DNA from: GCA-002708145 sp045562755
GTDB lineage: Bacteria > Chloroflexota > Dehalococcoidia > Lucifugimonadales > Lucifugimonadaceae
Length of the DNA: 64,000 nucleotides
Assembly (NCBI GenBank): GCA_045562755.1
Contig: JBJKVF010000004.1
Coordinates: 62,001 to 126,000, forward strand
Direction: 5' to 3'
A program made the position numbers and the translations under genes. Below, piece after piece: positions 8,296 through 18,066 of this stretch. The notes beneath the pieces were generated by a model. It was not told where the DNA came from and made no database searches. It saw nothing but the letters and a program-made list of their open reading frames with translations. How positions within the stretch are numbered: position 1 is the first letter of the stretch; the number at the start of each line of letters is the position of its first letter.

Positions 8296-9052
8296 TATTT
8301 GATATCTGAAGTATCATTTTCCCAAACTCGCTTGCATCTAAACTAGCGCTCCCTACTAAAACACCATTAATATTTTTTTGATTAGTATAAGATAAAACAT
8401 TTTCGGAATTGACACTTCCACCATAAAGCATATTTAATTTCGCATTTTTTATACCTTTTATCCCTGAAATACAATCTATAGATTTTGAAATTATCATTTC
8501 AACATATTCTGGGTCTGCGGGATTTTTATTACCTATGGACCATATAGGCTCATAAGCGATTATTATTTCATTTGTTGTGTAGATTTCAGAGAAAATATCT
8601 CTTATTTGGGTATTAATAAAGTCAATTGATTTTTTTCTTTCATATATATCTATACTTTCTCCAATGCAAACTATGGGAGTAATATTTTCTTCTAATAAAG
8701 CCAGGGTTTTTAGTTTTATATTTTCATTGTTCTCATTAAAATTAAATCTTCTTTCAGAATGTCCAACAATTGCATGTGATATGTAATTTTTCAACATATT
8801 TATAGAAGTTTCACCAGTGTAAGATCCTTCTTTATTTTCATTAATATTTTGTGCTCCTAATCTGAATGTAGAATTCTTAAATTGATCATACAAAGGAATT
8901 ATGTTTACAAGTGGAGGGCATATGATTTTTTCAACATTTTTTACCATATTACAATATGAAAAAATCTTAATTACTAAATCTAACGATGAATTTAAGTCAT
9001 TGTGCATTTTCCAATTAGCAATAACAGTAACTGATTCTTTTTCATTTTTCAT
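8288..9052 (-). CDS. tpiA: Triosephosphate isomerase
   Basis: 254 residues, normal TIM length. Catalytic residues are visible: Lys15 in 'NWKMH', His98 in 'VGHSERR' and Glu168 in 'AYEPIWSIG'; the phosphate loop 'LYGGSV' follows. Interconverts dihydroxyacetone phosphate and glyceraldehyde 3-phosphate in the cytosol. It overlaps the end of pgk by 11 bases, giving a pgk-tpiA glycolytic pair. Confidence 0.96.
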   Translation of the reverse strand: MKNEKESVTVIANWKMHNDLNSSLDLVIKIFSYCNMVKNVEKIICPPLVNIIPLYDQFKNSTFRLGAQNINENKEGSYTGETSINMLKNYISHAIVGHSERRFNFNENNENIKLKTLALLEENITPIVCIGESIDIYERKKSIDFINTQIRDIFSEIYTTNEIIIAYEPIWSIGNKNPADPEYVEMIISKSIDCISGIKGIKNAKLNMLYGGSVNSENVLSYTNQKNINGVLVGSASLDASEFGKMILQISNND

Positions 9053-10178
9053 GTAATGCTTCTATTCCGGGTAATTTTTTCCCCTCTAAAAATTCCAAAG
9101 TTGCTCCTCCTCCAGTAGATACATGAGTAAAATATTTTTGTGATGATGTCTTATAAATTATTTCAGCAGTTGAGCCGCCACCAACAATTTTTTTTGCAGG
9201 AGAATTTTTTAATAAATCTAATAAACATAGTGTGCCTTTAGAAAATTTTTTCCACTCAAATACTCCAACTGGACCATTCCAAATAATTATATCTGATTGA
9301 GAAATATGGCCTGAGATTTTTTTAAATGAATCTCGACTAATATCTAAAATTATCTTATCTTTATATTTATTAATATCTGAGGTTTTTATAATTTTATGAT
9401 CTGTATTTTCATTAAATTTTTCGCCAATTACAACATATTCAGGGATAATAATTTGTGCCTTACTACTAGAAATTATTTCTTTAGCAAACTCAAAATCACT
9501 GTGATTTTCTTCAACAAAAGCAGTAATCATTCCACCTCCAATGATTACAACATCAAAGTTCTTTGATAGGTTTTTTATCAATTTTATTTTATCTGAAACT
9601 TTTGCTCCGCCCACAATAGCAACTTTTTTTGAGTAATCTTTTGAAAAAACTTCCGACAAAGAATCAATTTCTTTTTCCATTAGTAATCCAGCATAGCTTG
9701 GTAAAAATTTAGTTACTCCATAGGTTGAAGCATGTTTTCTATGACTACTTGCGAAGGCATCATTTATATAGGTATCTGCAATTTTGCTAAGTTCAATAGA
9801 TAAACTTTCTAAATTTAACACTTCCCTTTTATCAAAACGTATATTTTCCAACATGAAAACTTTTGACTTTTTTAGTAATATTTCGTTAATATTAATGAGC
9901 GGTAAATTGATCATATCTATTTCAATATTGTCTAATAATTGACTTATTCGTTTAGCTATTGGTTTTAAAGATAAATCATTATCAATAGTTCCCTTAGGTC
10001 TACCCAAATGAGAGCAAATAATTATTTTATTATTATTTGCTAACAAGAGTTTTATAGTTGGTAGAATACTTATTATTTTTGATTCATCTCTTATTTTTCT
10101 TCGTGAAATTGGCACATTTAAGTCAACTCTAAGTAAAACATTTCTATTTTCTATTTTTGATTTGGACAATTTATTCAT
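9042..10178 (-). CDS. pgk: Phosphoglycerate kinase
   Basis: 378 residues, slightly shorter than the usual ~390-400. It has the N-terminal 'LLRVDLNVPIS', 'CSHLGRPKG', 'LENIRFDKRE', 'ASSHRKHAS' and the C-terminal nucleotide-binding 'VGGGSTAEII' and 'STGGGATLEFLEG'. Transfers phosphate between 1,3-bisphosphoglycerate and ADP in glycolysis/gluconeogenesis. It starts 2 bases after the end of the prenyl-synthase homologue upstream. Confidence 0.96.
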   Translation of the reverse strand: MNKLSKSKIENRNVLLRVDLNVPISRRKIRDESKIISILPTIKLLLANNNKIIICSHLGRPKGTIDNDLSLKPIAKRISQLLDNIEIDMINLPLININEILLKKSKVFMLENIRFDKREVLNLESLSIELSKIADTYINDAFASSHRKHASTYGVTKFLPSYAGLLMEKEIDSLSEVFSKDYSKKVAIVGGAKVSDKIKLIKNLSKNFDVVIIGGGMITAFVEENHSDFEFAKEIISSSKAQIIIPEYVVIGEKFNENTDHKIIKTSDINKYKDKIILDISRDSFKKISGHISQSDIIIWNGPVGVFEWKKFSKGTLCLLDLLKNSPAKKIVGGGSTAEIIYKTSSQKYFTHVSTGGGATLEFLEGKKLPGIEALHEK

Positions 10179-10180
10179 AT

Positions 10181-11209
10181 TTAACTTATAATATCATCGA
10201 CCAATCTAGTTACAGATTTTTTTTGATCAAGATTAAGAAATGAATCATTTATTGTGTTATTTAGATCATTTTTTAATTTTGATACATAATCATTAGCAAA
10301 TTCCGTACTTTTTGTTTCTTCGACTAAATTTTTTATATCTAGTAAATCTGAATCTTCCAAAACTCTTTTCATAAATATCTCACCTAACTTTCTTCTTAGT
10401 GAAGGTGTTCCTGCTTCAATAGCATGAGAGGTAATAATAGATTTTTTTTTAGATTGAAGCTTGCCTAAATCTGTATCAGTAAGTTGATACTTATCCTTAG
10501 GAGAAAAATTATTTATATCTTTATTTAGCAAAAAGCATTTACCAATTTCTGTACCGATATGTTTTAGTAAATTAATATGATTCATATTATTAATTGTATT
10601 TATCCCAGCTAAAGCGGTTGAACAACCATATAAGTTGGATTGTTTTTCAATAGATTCCAAGATTTCAACAACAGTAACATTAGCTCTTTCTTGGAATGAA
10701 TTCTCAAGATAATCTCCCTCACATACTGTTAATACACACTCATCTAAAATTTTCAAAGATTCAAGAATTTGCTTTGTAGATAGTGCATCATTATCAAAAT
10801 TTTCTTGTTCAAAAATAGCTACTCTAGCCATTGCATGCACTCCATCGCCGGTGTTAATTGCTTGTGCTGGTCCCCAAACCCACCATATTGATTCACGATT
10901 ATTTCTACTAGTGTTGGCATACTTAACATCTTCATGTATTTGGAGAAAATTTGATAGTAATTCTGTCGATACAGCTAAAGAAATATTAGGTTGTTTTGTT
11001 TCGCTAATACATCTGGAAAATTTTAAAAGCAGCCCACCAATATTTCTAATTGGTAGTTTTGACTGCTCTGTATCGCCATTTCTATCTAACCAACCTAAAT
11101 GATAGCTCATTATCTTATACATAGGTAGATTTCTGCTCATGATGAATTGTTTTAGTGATTCCTCAAGAAGGTTATTATCACTTTCTATATATTTACTATT
11201 ATTCAACAA
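10181..11209 (-). CDS. Degenerate polyprenyl-synthetase homologue, probably non-canonical
   Basis: 342 residues. The helical outline and several landmarks resemble all-trans isoprenyl diphosphate synthases: 'MYKIMSYHLGW' at 30-40, 'AINTGDGVHAMA' at 118-128 and 'IGTEIGKCFLL' near 218-228. The chemistry-defining motifs are broken. The first Asp-rich motif (normally DDxxD) reads E93-D94-V-K-Y97, the second reads K230-D231-I-N-N234, and the GKRxRP diphosphate site near residue 58 is missing. It may be a regulatory or inactive subunit of a heteromeric prenyl synthase, or have a different activity. It lies between tsaC and pgk with 34- and 2-base gaps. Confidence 0.6.
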   Translation of the reverse strand: MLNNSKYIESDNNLLEESLKQFIMSRNLPMYKIMSYHLGWLDRNGDTEQSKLPIRNIGGLLLKFSRCISETKQPNISLAVSTELLSNFLQIHEDVKYANTSRNNRESIWWVWGPAQAINTGDGVHAMARVAIFEQENFDNDALSTKQILESLKILDECVLTVCEGDYLENSFQERANVTVVEILESIEKQSNLYGCSTALAGINTINNMNHINLLKHIGTEIGKCFLLNKDINNFSPKDKYQLTDTDLGKLQSKKKSIITSHAIEAGTPSLRRKLGEIFMKRVLEDSDLLDIKNLVEETKSTEFANDYVSKLKNDLNNTINDSFLNLDQKKSVTRLVDDIIS

Positions 11210-11243
11210 GATTCTTCACTTTCATTTAATGTAATTATATATA

Positions 11244-11855
11244 TTATTTAATTAATATTTCAGGCAAATGTTTCTTTATAGCTTCCTTTTTGATAGCTCC
11301 AGATCTTATTATTTTTATTGTATTATCAATTATTTCTAAAACTGTACTTGGAGCAGTTTCCATTCCGCATGGTTCCTCAAGTGTAAAATCAACAAGATTT
11401 GCATAATTTGAATTTATAAAATTATAGCTCTTACTTGGATTCATACCTGATATATTACAACTAGTTCCTGATAAAGGTAAATTAGTCTTATTTATGATTT
11501 CTAAGCAGACATTATGTTTAGGAATTCTTATTCCAACTTTGTTTGATTCTGATTTCACAATCAATGGCACTTTATCATTAGCTTCAACAACTATTGTCAA
11601 AGGTCCTGGCCAAAATTTTTTTGTCAAATCAAAAAACAAATCAGGTAAATTATTTGAAATATTTTGAGCCATATTTTGACTTGATATTAAAAGTGGTATT
11701 GGAGATGAATAATTTCTTCCCTTTACTTTATATATTTTTTTAATAGCTTTTGTGTTGAGGCCATTTGCACTAAGGGCAAAATATGTATCAGTTGGAATAG
11801 CTACTAGATTTCCTTGAATTATATTTTCAATGGCTTTATCAATTTTTATGTTCAT
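11244..11855 (-). CDS. tsaC: L-threonylcarbamoyladenylate synthase (Sua5/YrdC family)
   Basis: 203 residues, the short single-domain TsaC form. 'IPTDTYFALSANG' near residue 20, 'KVKGRNYSSPIPLLI' near 43-57, 'FWPGPLTIV' and 'SGTSCNISG' are the family's substrate-binding segments. It makes threonylcarbamoyl-AMP from Thr, bicarbonate and ATP for the t6A37 modification of ANN-decoding tRNAs. First gene of the long minus-strand run; the 56-base gap to the divergent GNAT gene probably carries both promoters. Confidence 0.9.
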   Translation of the reverse strand: MNIKIDKAIENIIQGNLVAIPTDTYFALSANGLNTKAIKKIYKVKGRNYSSPIPLLISSQNMAQNISNNLPDLFFDLTKKFWPGPLTIVVEANDKVPLIVKSESNKVGIRIPKHNVCLEIINKTNLPLSGTSCNISGMNPSKSYNFINSNYANLVDFTLEEPCGMETAPSTVLEIIDNTIKIIRSGAIKKEAIKKHLPEILIK

Positions 11856-11911
11856 AACTAATTATAACTATAAAAGAAATTAATTTGATTTTTAATAAAA
11901 AAAATCTAATA

Positions 11912-12361
11912 ATGATATATATGTTTAATTATTTTCAAATAATAGAAGTAAAAAAGAATAAACACTTAGAGTTTTGTAGAAGTATAAGAAAAGAAGTATT
12001 CATTAATGAACAAGGTGTTGATCCTAAGATAGAACTCGACTCTAAGGATGCTGCTTGTGAACATATTCTTGCTTTATATAAAGATGAACCCATAGCTACT
12101 GCTAGACTATTAAGAGTTACTGAACAGAAATATAAAGTTGGAAGAATGGCTGTAAAGAAAAAATTTAGAAGATCTGGAATTGGGAGTAAAATACTTCAGT
12201 TTATCGAAAATCATCTAAAAAATAATAATGTAAAATTTATTGAATTAAATGCCCAAAAATATGTAGAAGAATTTTATTTAAAAAATGGATATGCTCCTAT
12301 TGGTAATGATTTTTATGAAGCAGATATTTTGCATATAAAGATGCAAAAAAATATTTTATAG
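11912..12361 (+). CDS. GNAT-family N-acetyltransferase
   Basis: 149 residues from the ATG at 11912; the frame is open further upstream to a TTG at 11885, but that would add an unlikely Lys/Asn-rich leader, and the ATG at 11921 is an alternative. The N-terminal 'RKEVFINEQGV' is typical of the ElaA/YjcF-type branch. The acetyl-CoA loop follows as 'VGRMAVKKKFRRSGIGSKIL'. Substrate unknown. It is the first of a plus-strand run leading into guaA (46-base gap), divergent from tsaC. Confidence 0.8.
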   Translation: MIYMFNYFQIIEVKKNKHLEFCRSIRKEVFINEQGVDPKIELDSKDAACEHILALYKDEPIATARLLRVTEQKYKVGRMAVKKKFRRSGIGSKILQFIENHLKNNNVKFIELNAQKYVEEFYLKNGYAPIGNDFYEADILHIKMQKNIL

Positions 12362-12407
12362 CTTTGATTTAAAAAATAATAATAAGGGAAATGATATTTT
12401 ACAATAA

Positions 12408-14072
12408 ATGAAGTCTAATAAATTTAATAATAAGTCTTTTCGTTTGTCGACATCTGATGATATTGAGCTAAGTACATATCTTGAGATTGCTAAATCCGAT
12501 AGTTTAATAGGTTCAAAACCTGAAATTGATTCAAAAAATCAAACAATTGTCATTTTAGACTTTGGATCTCAATATTCAAGACTTATTGCAAGAAGAGTTA
12601 GAGAGCTAAATACCTATTGTGAAATCATTAATTTTGATTCTAATCCTTCAATTTTAAAAGAGCAAAATGTAATTGGATTTATATTTTCGGGAGGTCCAAG
12701 TAGCGTTTACGATAAGAATGCACCACTTGCACCTACCTGGGTTTATGAATCTAACAAACCTATACTAGGTATATGTTATGGTATGCAAGTACTTTCTCAT
12801 CAATTAGGAGGAAAAGTAATATCTGAACAAAAAAGAGAATATGGACATACAATAATCCATAAAAATATGTCTAGTAAAATTCTTTCTGGTATTGATGATA
12901 ATTTTTCTGTTTGGATGAGTCATGGAGATAGAATTGAATCGAAACCTTTAGGATTTCAATCTATAGCATTTAGTGCTAATTCTCCAGAATCAATAATTGC
13001 AGATGAAGAAAAAAAATACTATGGGCTTCAATTTCATCCAGAAGTAGTTCATACACCAAGTGGAGTAAAGATTTTAGATAATTTCATATATGAAATATGT
13101 GATTCAACAGGAAGTTGGACGTCAAAAAATTTTGTATCTCACTCAATTCAAAATATTAAAAAAAGAGTTGGAAATAATAAGGTTATTTGTGCATTATCAG
13201 GAGGGGTAGATTCAACTGTTACAGCTGCATTAATTCATAAGGCTATTGGCGATAATTTAACATGTATTTTTGTAGATAATGGGTTAATGAGAAAAGGAGA
13301 AGTAGAAAGAATAAAGGAGATATTCACAAAAGATATAAGAGCTAATTTAATATTTTATGATGGTAAAAACAGATTTTTACATTCCTTAAAAAAAGTAATT
13401 GATCCTGAAAAAAAAAGAAAAGTGATTGGTGCTGAATTTATAAATATTTTTGAAGAGGTTGCGAAAGATATTGGTAAGGTAGCTTACTTAGCTCAAGGTA
13501 CTCTTTATCCAGATGTAATTGAATCTAGCAGTAAAGAAACTGGCAGTGCTCATAAAATCAAAACTCACCATAATGTAGGTGGGTTACCTGAAAAAATGGA
13601 CCTGAAATTAATCGAGCCATTAAGATATTTATTTAAAGATGAGGTAAGGCATGCAGGAATAGAGCTTGGATTATCCAAAAAGAATATTTATAGACAGCCA
13701 TTCCCTGGACCAGGTTTAGCAATTAGGATTATTGGAGAAATTACCGATAAAAAGCTTGAAATACTAAGAGAAGCTGACTGGATAGTAGTAAATGAAATAA
13801 AATCAGCAGGGCTATATGAAAAAGTTTGGCAATCTTTTGCTGTTTTAACCAATACTCAAACAGTTGGGGTCATGGGTGATAAAAGAACATATCAATATGT
13901 CATAGCTATTAGATCAGTTGATAGTAATGATGCTATGACTGCAGATTGGAGTAAGTTACCTTATGATTTATTAGGTAAAATCTCAAATAGAATAGTAAAT
14001 GAAGTAAATAATGTAAATAGGGTTGTCTACGACATTACAAGTAAGCCACCTGGGACAATAGAATGGGAGTAA
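12408..14072 (+). CDS. guaA: GMP synthase (glutamine-hydrolysing)
   Basis: 554 residues. A class I amidotransferase domain has nucleophile Cys123 in 'GICYGMQVL' and His210/Glu212 in 'QFHPEVV'. The ATP pyrophosphatase domain has the PP-loop SGGVDST at 264-270. The C-terminal dimerisation domain ends in 'KPPGTIEWE', the canonical GuaA end. Converts XMP to GMP. Odd: about 45 residues, polar and Ser/Asp-rich, precede the usual start (NQTIVILDFGSQYS); no internal start codon would remove them, so the extension seems real. The end overlaps the next gene by 10 bases. Confidence 0.95.
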   Translation: MKSNKFNNKSFRLSTSDDIELSTYLEIAKSDSLIGSKPEIDSKNQTIVILDFGSQYSRLIARRVRELNTYCEIINFDSNPSILKEQNVIGFIFSGGPSSVYDKNAPLAPTWVYESNKPILGICYGMQVLSHQLGGKVISEQKREYGHTIIHKNMSSKILSGIDDNFSVWMSHGDRIESKPLGFQSIAFSANSPESIIADEEKKYYGLQFHPEVVHTPSGVKILDNFIYEICDSTGSWTSKNFVSHSIQNIKKRVGNNKVICALSGGVDSTVTAALIHKAIGDNLTCIFVDNGLMRKGEVERIKEIFTKDIRANLIFYDGKNRFLHSLKKVIDPEKKRKVIGAEFINIFEEVAKDIGKVAYLAQGTLYPDVIESSSKETGSAHKIKTHHNVGGLPEKMDLKLIEPLRYLFKDEVRHAGIELGLSKKNIYRQPFPGPGLAIRIIGEITDKKLEILREADWIVVNEIKSAGLYEKVWQSFAVLTNTQTVGVMGDKRTYQYVIAIRSVDSNDAMTADWSKLPYDLLGKISNRIVNEVNNVNRVVYDITSKPPGTIEWE

Positions 14073-14485
14073 ATTCTAAAAATACAGTATGTTCTATTAG
14101 TTCTATTGATCACATAGTGATAACAGTTAATGATGTTAAAAAAACAGTTAATTTTTACACAGAAGTAATGAATATGAAACTAGAGATTTATACTGCAAAA
14201 AATGATAATACAAAAAGAATATCTTTTTCTTTTGGGAATCAGAAAATTAACATACACTCGTACGCCAAACCCCATAAAGAGCACGCAAAGATACCTACGC
14301 CTGGTTCAGTAGATATATGTTTTTTGACTAATAGTCCTATAAAGGATTGGGTCAAATATTTATCTATGAAAGGAATAAACATAATAGAAGGCCCAGTTGA
14401 AAGAAATGGAGCAAATGGACAAATTTTATCCATTTATGTTAGAGATCCAGATGGTAACTTAATTGAGATATCTGAGAAGGTATAA
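14063..14485 (+). CDS. VOC-family (glyoxalase/dioxygenase-like) protein
   Basis: 140 residues, one pair of beta-alpha-beta-beta-beta modules. Visible motifs are 'IDHIVITVNDVKKTVNFYTEV' split around residue 15, a central His in 'NIHSY' and the C-terminal 'RDPDGNLIEI', where the Glu is the usual metal ligand. The family includes glyoxalase I and lactoylglutathione-lyase-like enzymes; substrate unknown. It overlaps guaA by 10 bases and abuts purD with no gap, so it is cotranscribed with purine genes without an obvious role in purine synthesis. Confidence 0.8.
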   Translation: MGVNSKNTVCSISSIDHIVITVNDVKKTVNFYTEVMNMKLEIYTAKNDNTKRISFSFGNQKINIHSYAKPHKEHAKIPTPGSVDICFLTNSPIKDWVKYLSMKGINIIEGPVERNGANGQILSIYVRDPDGNLIEISEKV

Positions 14486-15772
14486 ATGAATAATAAAAAA
14501 CATAATCTTCTTATTTTAGGATCTGGTGGTAGAGAACATGCGATATTAAAAAAAATTTTACAAAGTAGAAAAGTAAATAAAATTTTTGTTTGTCCTGGTA
14601 ACGCTGGGACTGCAAATTCTGCTACTAATATAAGTATAGATTTATCCAATTATGATGAAATAATTGATTTTGTAAAAATAAACAACATTTCACTTACTAT
14701 TGTTGGTCCAGAACAACCTTTAGTAGATGGGCTTGTAGATATATTTAAGAATGAAGGACTTAATATTTTTGGTCCCTCAAAAAATGCAGCTAGAATTGAG
14801 GGTTCTAAAATTTGGGCTTATGAACTAATGAAAAAATATGATATTCCATGTCCTGAATCAGAAATATTTACTGACTCACATTTAGCTAGGCAATATATTA
14901 AGAATTTCAAACCAGAAAATTTAGTATTAAAAGCTGATGGTTTAGCTGCTGGAAAAGGAGTTTTTATACCGAAAACTCACGAAGAGATAAATTTAGCAAT
15001 TGAAGCAATTATGGATAAAAAAATTTTTGGTGATAGTTCATCAAGATTACTTATTTCAAAAAGGATATTTGGTCCAGAAGTTAGTGTGTTTTCTTTTGTA
15101 AATGCTGGTAAAGCCTCAGATTTAGCAGCTGTATGTGATTATAAGCGCATCTTTGAGAACGATGAAGGACCTAACACTGGTGGAGTCGGAGCATATTCTC
15201 CTCCTGAATTTTGGAATGAAAATTTATCAAATAAAATCAGAGATAAAATTTTATATCCAACAATCCATGCATTAGAAGTAGAAAATTCTACATATACAGG
15301 GATACTATACATAGGAATAATGATCACTAAAGACGGTCCAATGGTTATTGAATATAATTGCAGATTTGGAGATCCTGAAACGCAAATTTTAATGTCTAAG
15401 CTAGACTCTGATTTATTTGAGATTTGTATGGATATTTCTAATAATAAATTAGATGTAAGTAAAGTTTCTTGGAATGATAAAAAATACTGTTTTGTAATGA
15501 TGACTTCTACTGGTTATCCTGGAAAATATGAAACTGGATACTTGATAAATGGATTAGAAAATCTAGATAAACTAAATGTTATTCATTCTGGTACAAAACT
15601 TTTCTCAGATAATAGTATACGTACAGATGGAGGAAGAGTCGTTGGTGTGGTAGGTGAAGGAGATAATATGAGCCAAGCAATAAATAATTCATATTTTGGG
15701 ATACAAAGAATATCTTTTCAAAACTCTTTTTATAGAAAAGATATTGGTAAAAGAGCTCTAAATAAACGATAA
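14486..15772 (+). CDS. purD: Phosphoribosylamine-glycine ligase
   Basis: 428 residues, normal length. 'LGSGGREHAI' near residue 11, 'VGPEQPLVDG', 'ATP-grasp' segments 'LKADGLAAGKGV' and 'GPNTGGVGAYSPP', then 'EYNCRFGDPETQ', all standard for PurD. Joins phosphoribosylamine and glycine with ATP to give GAR, the second step of purine synthesis. It begins on the base after the VOC stop codon. Confidence 0.96.
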   Translation: MNNKKHNLLILGSGGREHAILKKILQSRKVNKIFVCPGNAGTANSATNISIDLSNYDEIIDFVKINNISLTIVGPEQPLVDGLVDIFKNEGLNIFGPSKNAARIEGSKIWAYELMKKYDIPCPESEIFTDSHLARQYIKNFKPENLVLKADGLAAGKGVFIPKTHEEINLAIEAIMDKKIFGDSSSRLLISKRIFGPEVSVFSFVNAGKASDLAAVCDYKRIFENDEGPNTGGVGAYSPPEFWNENLSNKIRDKILYPTIHALEVENSTYTGILYIGIMITKDGPMVIEYNCRFGDPETQILMSKLDSDLFEICMDISNNKLDVSKVSWNDKKYCFVMMTSTGYPGKYETGYLINGLENLDKLNVIHSGTKLFSDNSIRTDGGRVVGVVGEGDNMSQAINNSYFGIQRISFQNSFYRKDIGKRALNKR

Positions 15773-15838
15773 TATATATTTATGTAATGTGTAATGGAGA
15801 TAATTAAGTATTGAACAAAAAGATTTTTGGAGAAAATA

Positions 15839-17140
15839 ATGATTCCTAGATATTCTCGTGATGAAATGAATAAAGTTTGGTCTGAAGATAATATGTTTGA
15901 TATATGGCTTAGGATAGAGATTGCTGCTTCTGAAGCTTGGTATGAAAAAGGGGTTATATCTTCCTCTGAAATAGAGAAAATCAAGAAAGCAAAATTTAAT
16001 AGAAAAATTTATGATAAATTTTTTTTAGAAACAAAACATGATATTGTTTCTTTCACTCGTTCAGTCGGTGAATCTCTTGAATATGAAAAAAGATGGATAC
16101 ACCACGGATTAACATCTAATGATATTAAGGACACCGCACTAAGTATCCAGCTTTCTCAATCATGCAAACTTATTTTAAAATTAATTGATGAATTATTATT
16201 AAATTTAAAAGATAGATCTCTAGAATTTAAAAATACACCATGTATTGGAAGATCTCATGGTATTCATGCAGAGCCTATGAGCTTTGGTTTAAAATTAGCA
16301 TTATGGTATGCGGAATTTCAAAGGCATAAAATTAGATTAAATTCTGTGTATGAAAGAGTATCTGTCGGTATGTTATCGGGCCCTGTCGGAAATTTTTCTT
16401 CAATACCGCCTGAAATTGAAGAAAAAGTATGTAAAAAATTAGGTCTTTTAGTTGATCCAATAACTAATCAAGTAATTCAAAGAGATAGGCATGCCGAGTA
16501 TGTACAGGTATTAGCCTTGATAGCTGCATCTTTAGAAAAAATTGCTACGGAAATAAGAGGTTTACAGCGTACAGAGGTTAGAGAACTTGAAGAGCCATTT
16601 GGCAAACCTGGATATGTAACTAAGGGATCTTCATCAATGCCTCACAAAAGAAATCCAGAGTTGTCAGAAAGAATTTGTGGATTAGCAAGATTAATCAGAG
16701 GTAATTCCATCTCTGCACTGGAAAATGTTGCATTGTGGCATGAAAGAGATATTTCTCATTCATCTTCCGAAAGAATAATATTACCTGATTCTTCTCTTGC
16801 TCTTGATTATATATTGCACTTAATGGGTGGAATAATTAAGAGCATGGTAGTCTATCCAGAACGTATGATGGAAAACCTCGAGTCAAATCGTGGGTTAGTT
16901 TTTTCACCAAGAGTTATGCTAAAGCTAGTTGAAAATGGTGTTGATAGAGATGAAGCATATGATATCGTTCAAAAAAATTCTATGGATACCTGGGATAAAA
17001 AACTAGATTTTAGAGAATTAATTCAGACAGATAAAAAGGTAAGAAAAGTCTTATCTAAGGAAGAATTATTACAATTATTTAATTATGATTATTATCTTAT
17101 TCATGTAGATAAAATTTATGAACGATTAGGGATAAGCTAA
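15839..17140 (+). CDS. purB: Adenylosuccinate lyase
   Basis: 433 residues from the ATG at 15839. A GGAG at 15829-15832, 6 bases before, is a good ribosome-binding site and overlaps the alternative TTG at 15827, so the ATG is preferred. It has the fumarase/ASL signature 'GSSSMPHKRNPE', 'HHGLTSNDIKD' and 'RSHGIHAEP' of short bacterial PurB. It cleaves SAICAR and adenylosuccinate, releasing fumarate. It follows purD and precedes purC by 2 bases. Confidence 0.96.
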   Translation: MIPRYSRDEMNKVWSEDNMFDIWLRIEIAASEAWYEKGVISSSEIEKIKKAKFNRKIYDKFFLETKHDIVSFTRSVGESLEYEKRWIHHGLTSNDIKDTALSIQLSQSCKLILKLIDELLLNLKDRSLEFKNTPCIGRSHGIHAEPMSFGLKLALWYAEFQRHKIRLNSVYERVSVGMLSGPVGNFSSIPPEIEEKVCKKLGLLVDPITNQVIQRDRHAEYVQVLALIAASLEKIATEIRGLQRTEVRELEEPFGKPGYVTKGSSSMPHKRNPELSERICGLARLIRGNSISALENVALWHERDISHSSSERIILPDSSLALDYILHLMGGIIKSMVVYPERMMENLESNRGLVFSPRVMLKLVENGVDRDEAYDIVQKNSMDTWDKKLDFRELIQTDKKVRKVLSKEELLQLFNYDYYLIHVDKIYERLGIS

Positions 17141-17142
17141 TA

Positions 17143-18054
17143 TTGCGACAATCAATTGCTAAAACTAATCTTCCTCAACATCTTTACTCAGGCAAAGTTA
17201 GAGATACTTACATGCTTGATGAAGAAAATTTGATAATGGTTTCAACTGATAGAATTTCTGCTTTTGATGTAGTAATGAATCAACCTATTCCAGGTAAAGG
17301 GGTAATATTAAATTCAATGTCATCATTTTGGTTAGAAAAAACAAAAAATATTATTCCAAATCACTTTGTGATAAATTTGGGTGATGCATTTAATAAAGAA
17401 AGTTTTGATTTCAGTGTATTTGAAAATCATATTGATGAAGGTATAAAGAAAAGATCAATGATTGTAAAAAAAGCTAAACGTATAGATATCGAATGTATTG
17501 TAAGAGGATATCTAGCTGGTTCTGCTTGGACTGACTATCAAAAAAACAAAACAATAAATGAAAAATATTTCAAAGAAAATTTTTCTGCGGCAGAAAAGTT
17601 TTCTTCTCCAATATTTACTCCTTCTACCAAAGCTGAAAGTGGCCATGATGTCCCTTTATCAGAAAAAGATGGTAAAAATTTAATTGGAGAGGAAATGTAT
17701 AATTTTTTAGAAAAAAAAAGTATAGAAATTTATAATTTTGCTCATGATTTTTCTTTAGAAAAAGGTATCATATTAGTTGATACTAAATTTGAATTTGGTA
17801 CCATAAATGATGAAATTATTTTGATTGATGAATTGCTAACTCCAGATTCAAGTAGATACTGGGATTACAATCAACATGAAATAGGGACATTCCCTCCAGC
17901 TTTTGACAAGCAATTTCTTAGGGAGTGGCTGTTGAATACAAACTGGAATATGACATATCCGCCTCCTGAAATTCCAGATAATATTATAAATGTCACTAAG
18001 GATAGATATTTAGAATCTTATGAAAGACTTACTAATAAAAACTTAATAATTTAG
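17143..18054 (+). CDS. purC: Phosphoribosylaminoimidazole-succinocarboxamide synthase
   Basis: 303 residues with a TTG start at 17143. 'YSGKVRDTY' near residue 15, 'STDRISAFDVV', 'VRGYLAGSAW', 'ESGHD' and 'DEVLTPDSSRYW'-like text (here 'DELLTPDSSRYW') are SAICAR-synthase landmarks. It ligates aspartate to CAIR. The length and C-terminal extension are of the ~300-residue type rather than the short 235-residue E. coli type. Directly follows purB. Confidence 0.96.
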   Translation: MRQSIAKTNLPQHLYSGKVRDTYMLDEENLIMVSTDRISAFDVVMNQPIPGKGVILNSMSSFWLEKTKNIIPNHFVINLGDAFNKESFDFSVFENHIDEGIKKRSMIVKKAKRIDIECIVRGYLAGSAWTDYQKNKTINEKYFKENFSAAEKFSSPIFTPSTKAESGHDVPLSEKDGKNLIGEEMYNFLEKKSIEIYNFAHDFSLEKGIILVDTKFEFGTINDEIILIDELLTPDSSRYWDYNQHEIGTFPPAFDKQFLREWLLNTNWNMTYPPPEIPDNIINVTKDRYLESYERLTNKNLII

Positions 18055-18066
18055 AAATAGGTAAAA

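Noticed and set aside
15827..15838. TTG at 15827 as the purB start
   Set aside because: It overlaps the GGAG that serves the ATG at 15839, and the ATG gives the normal PurB N-terminus.
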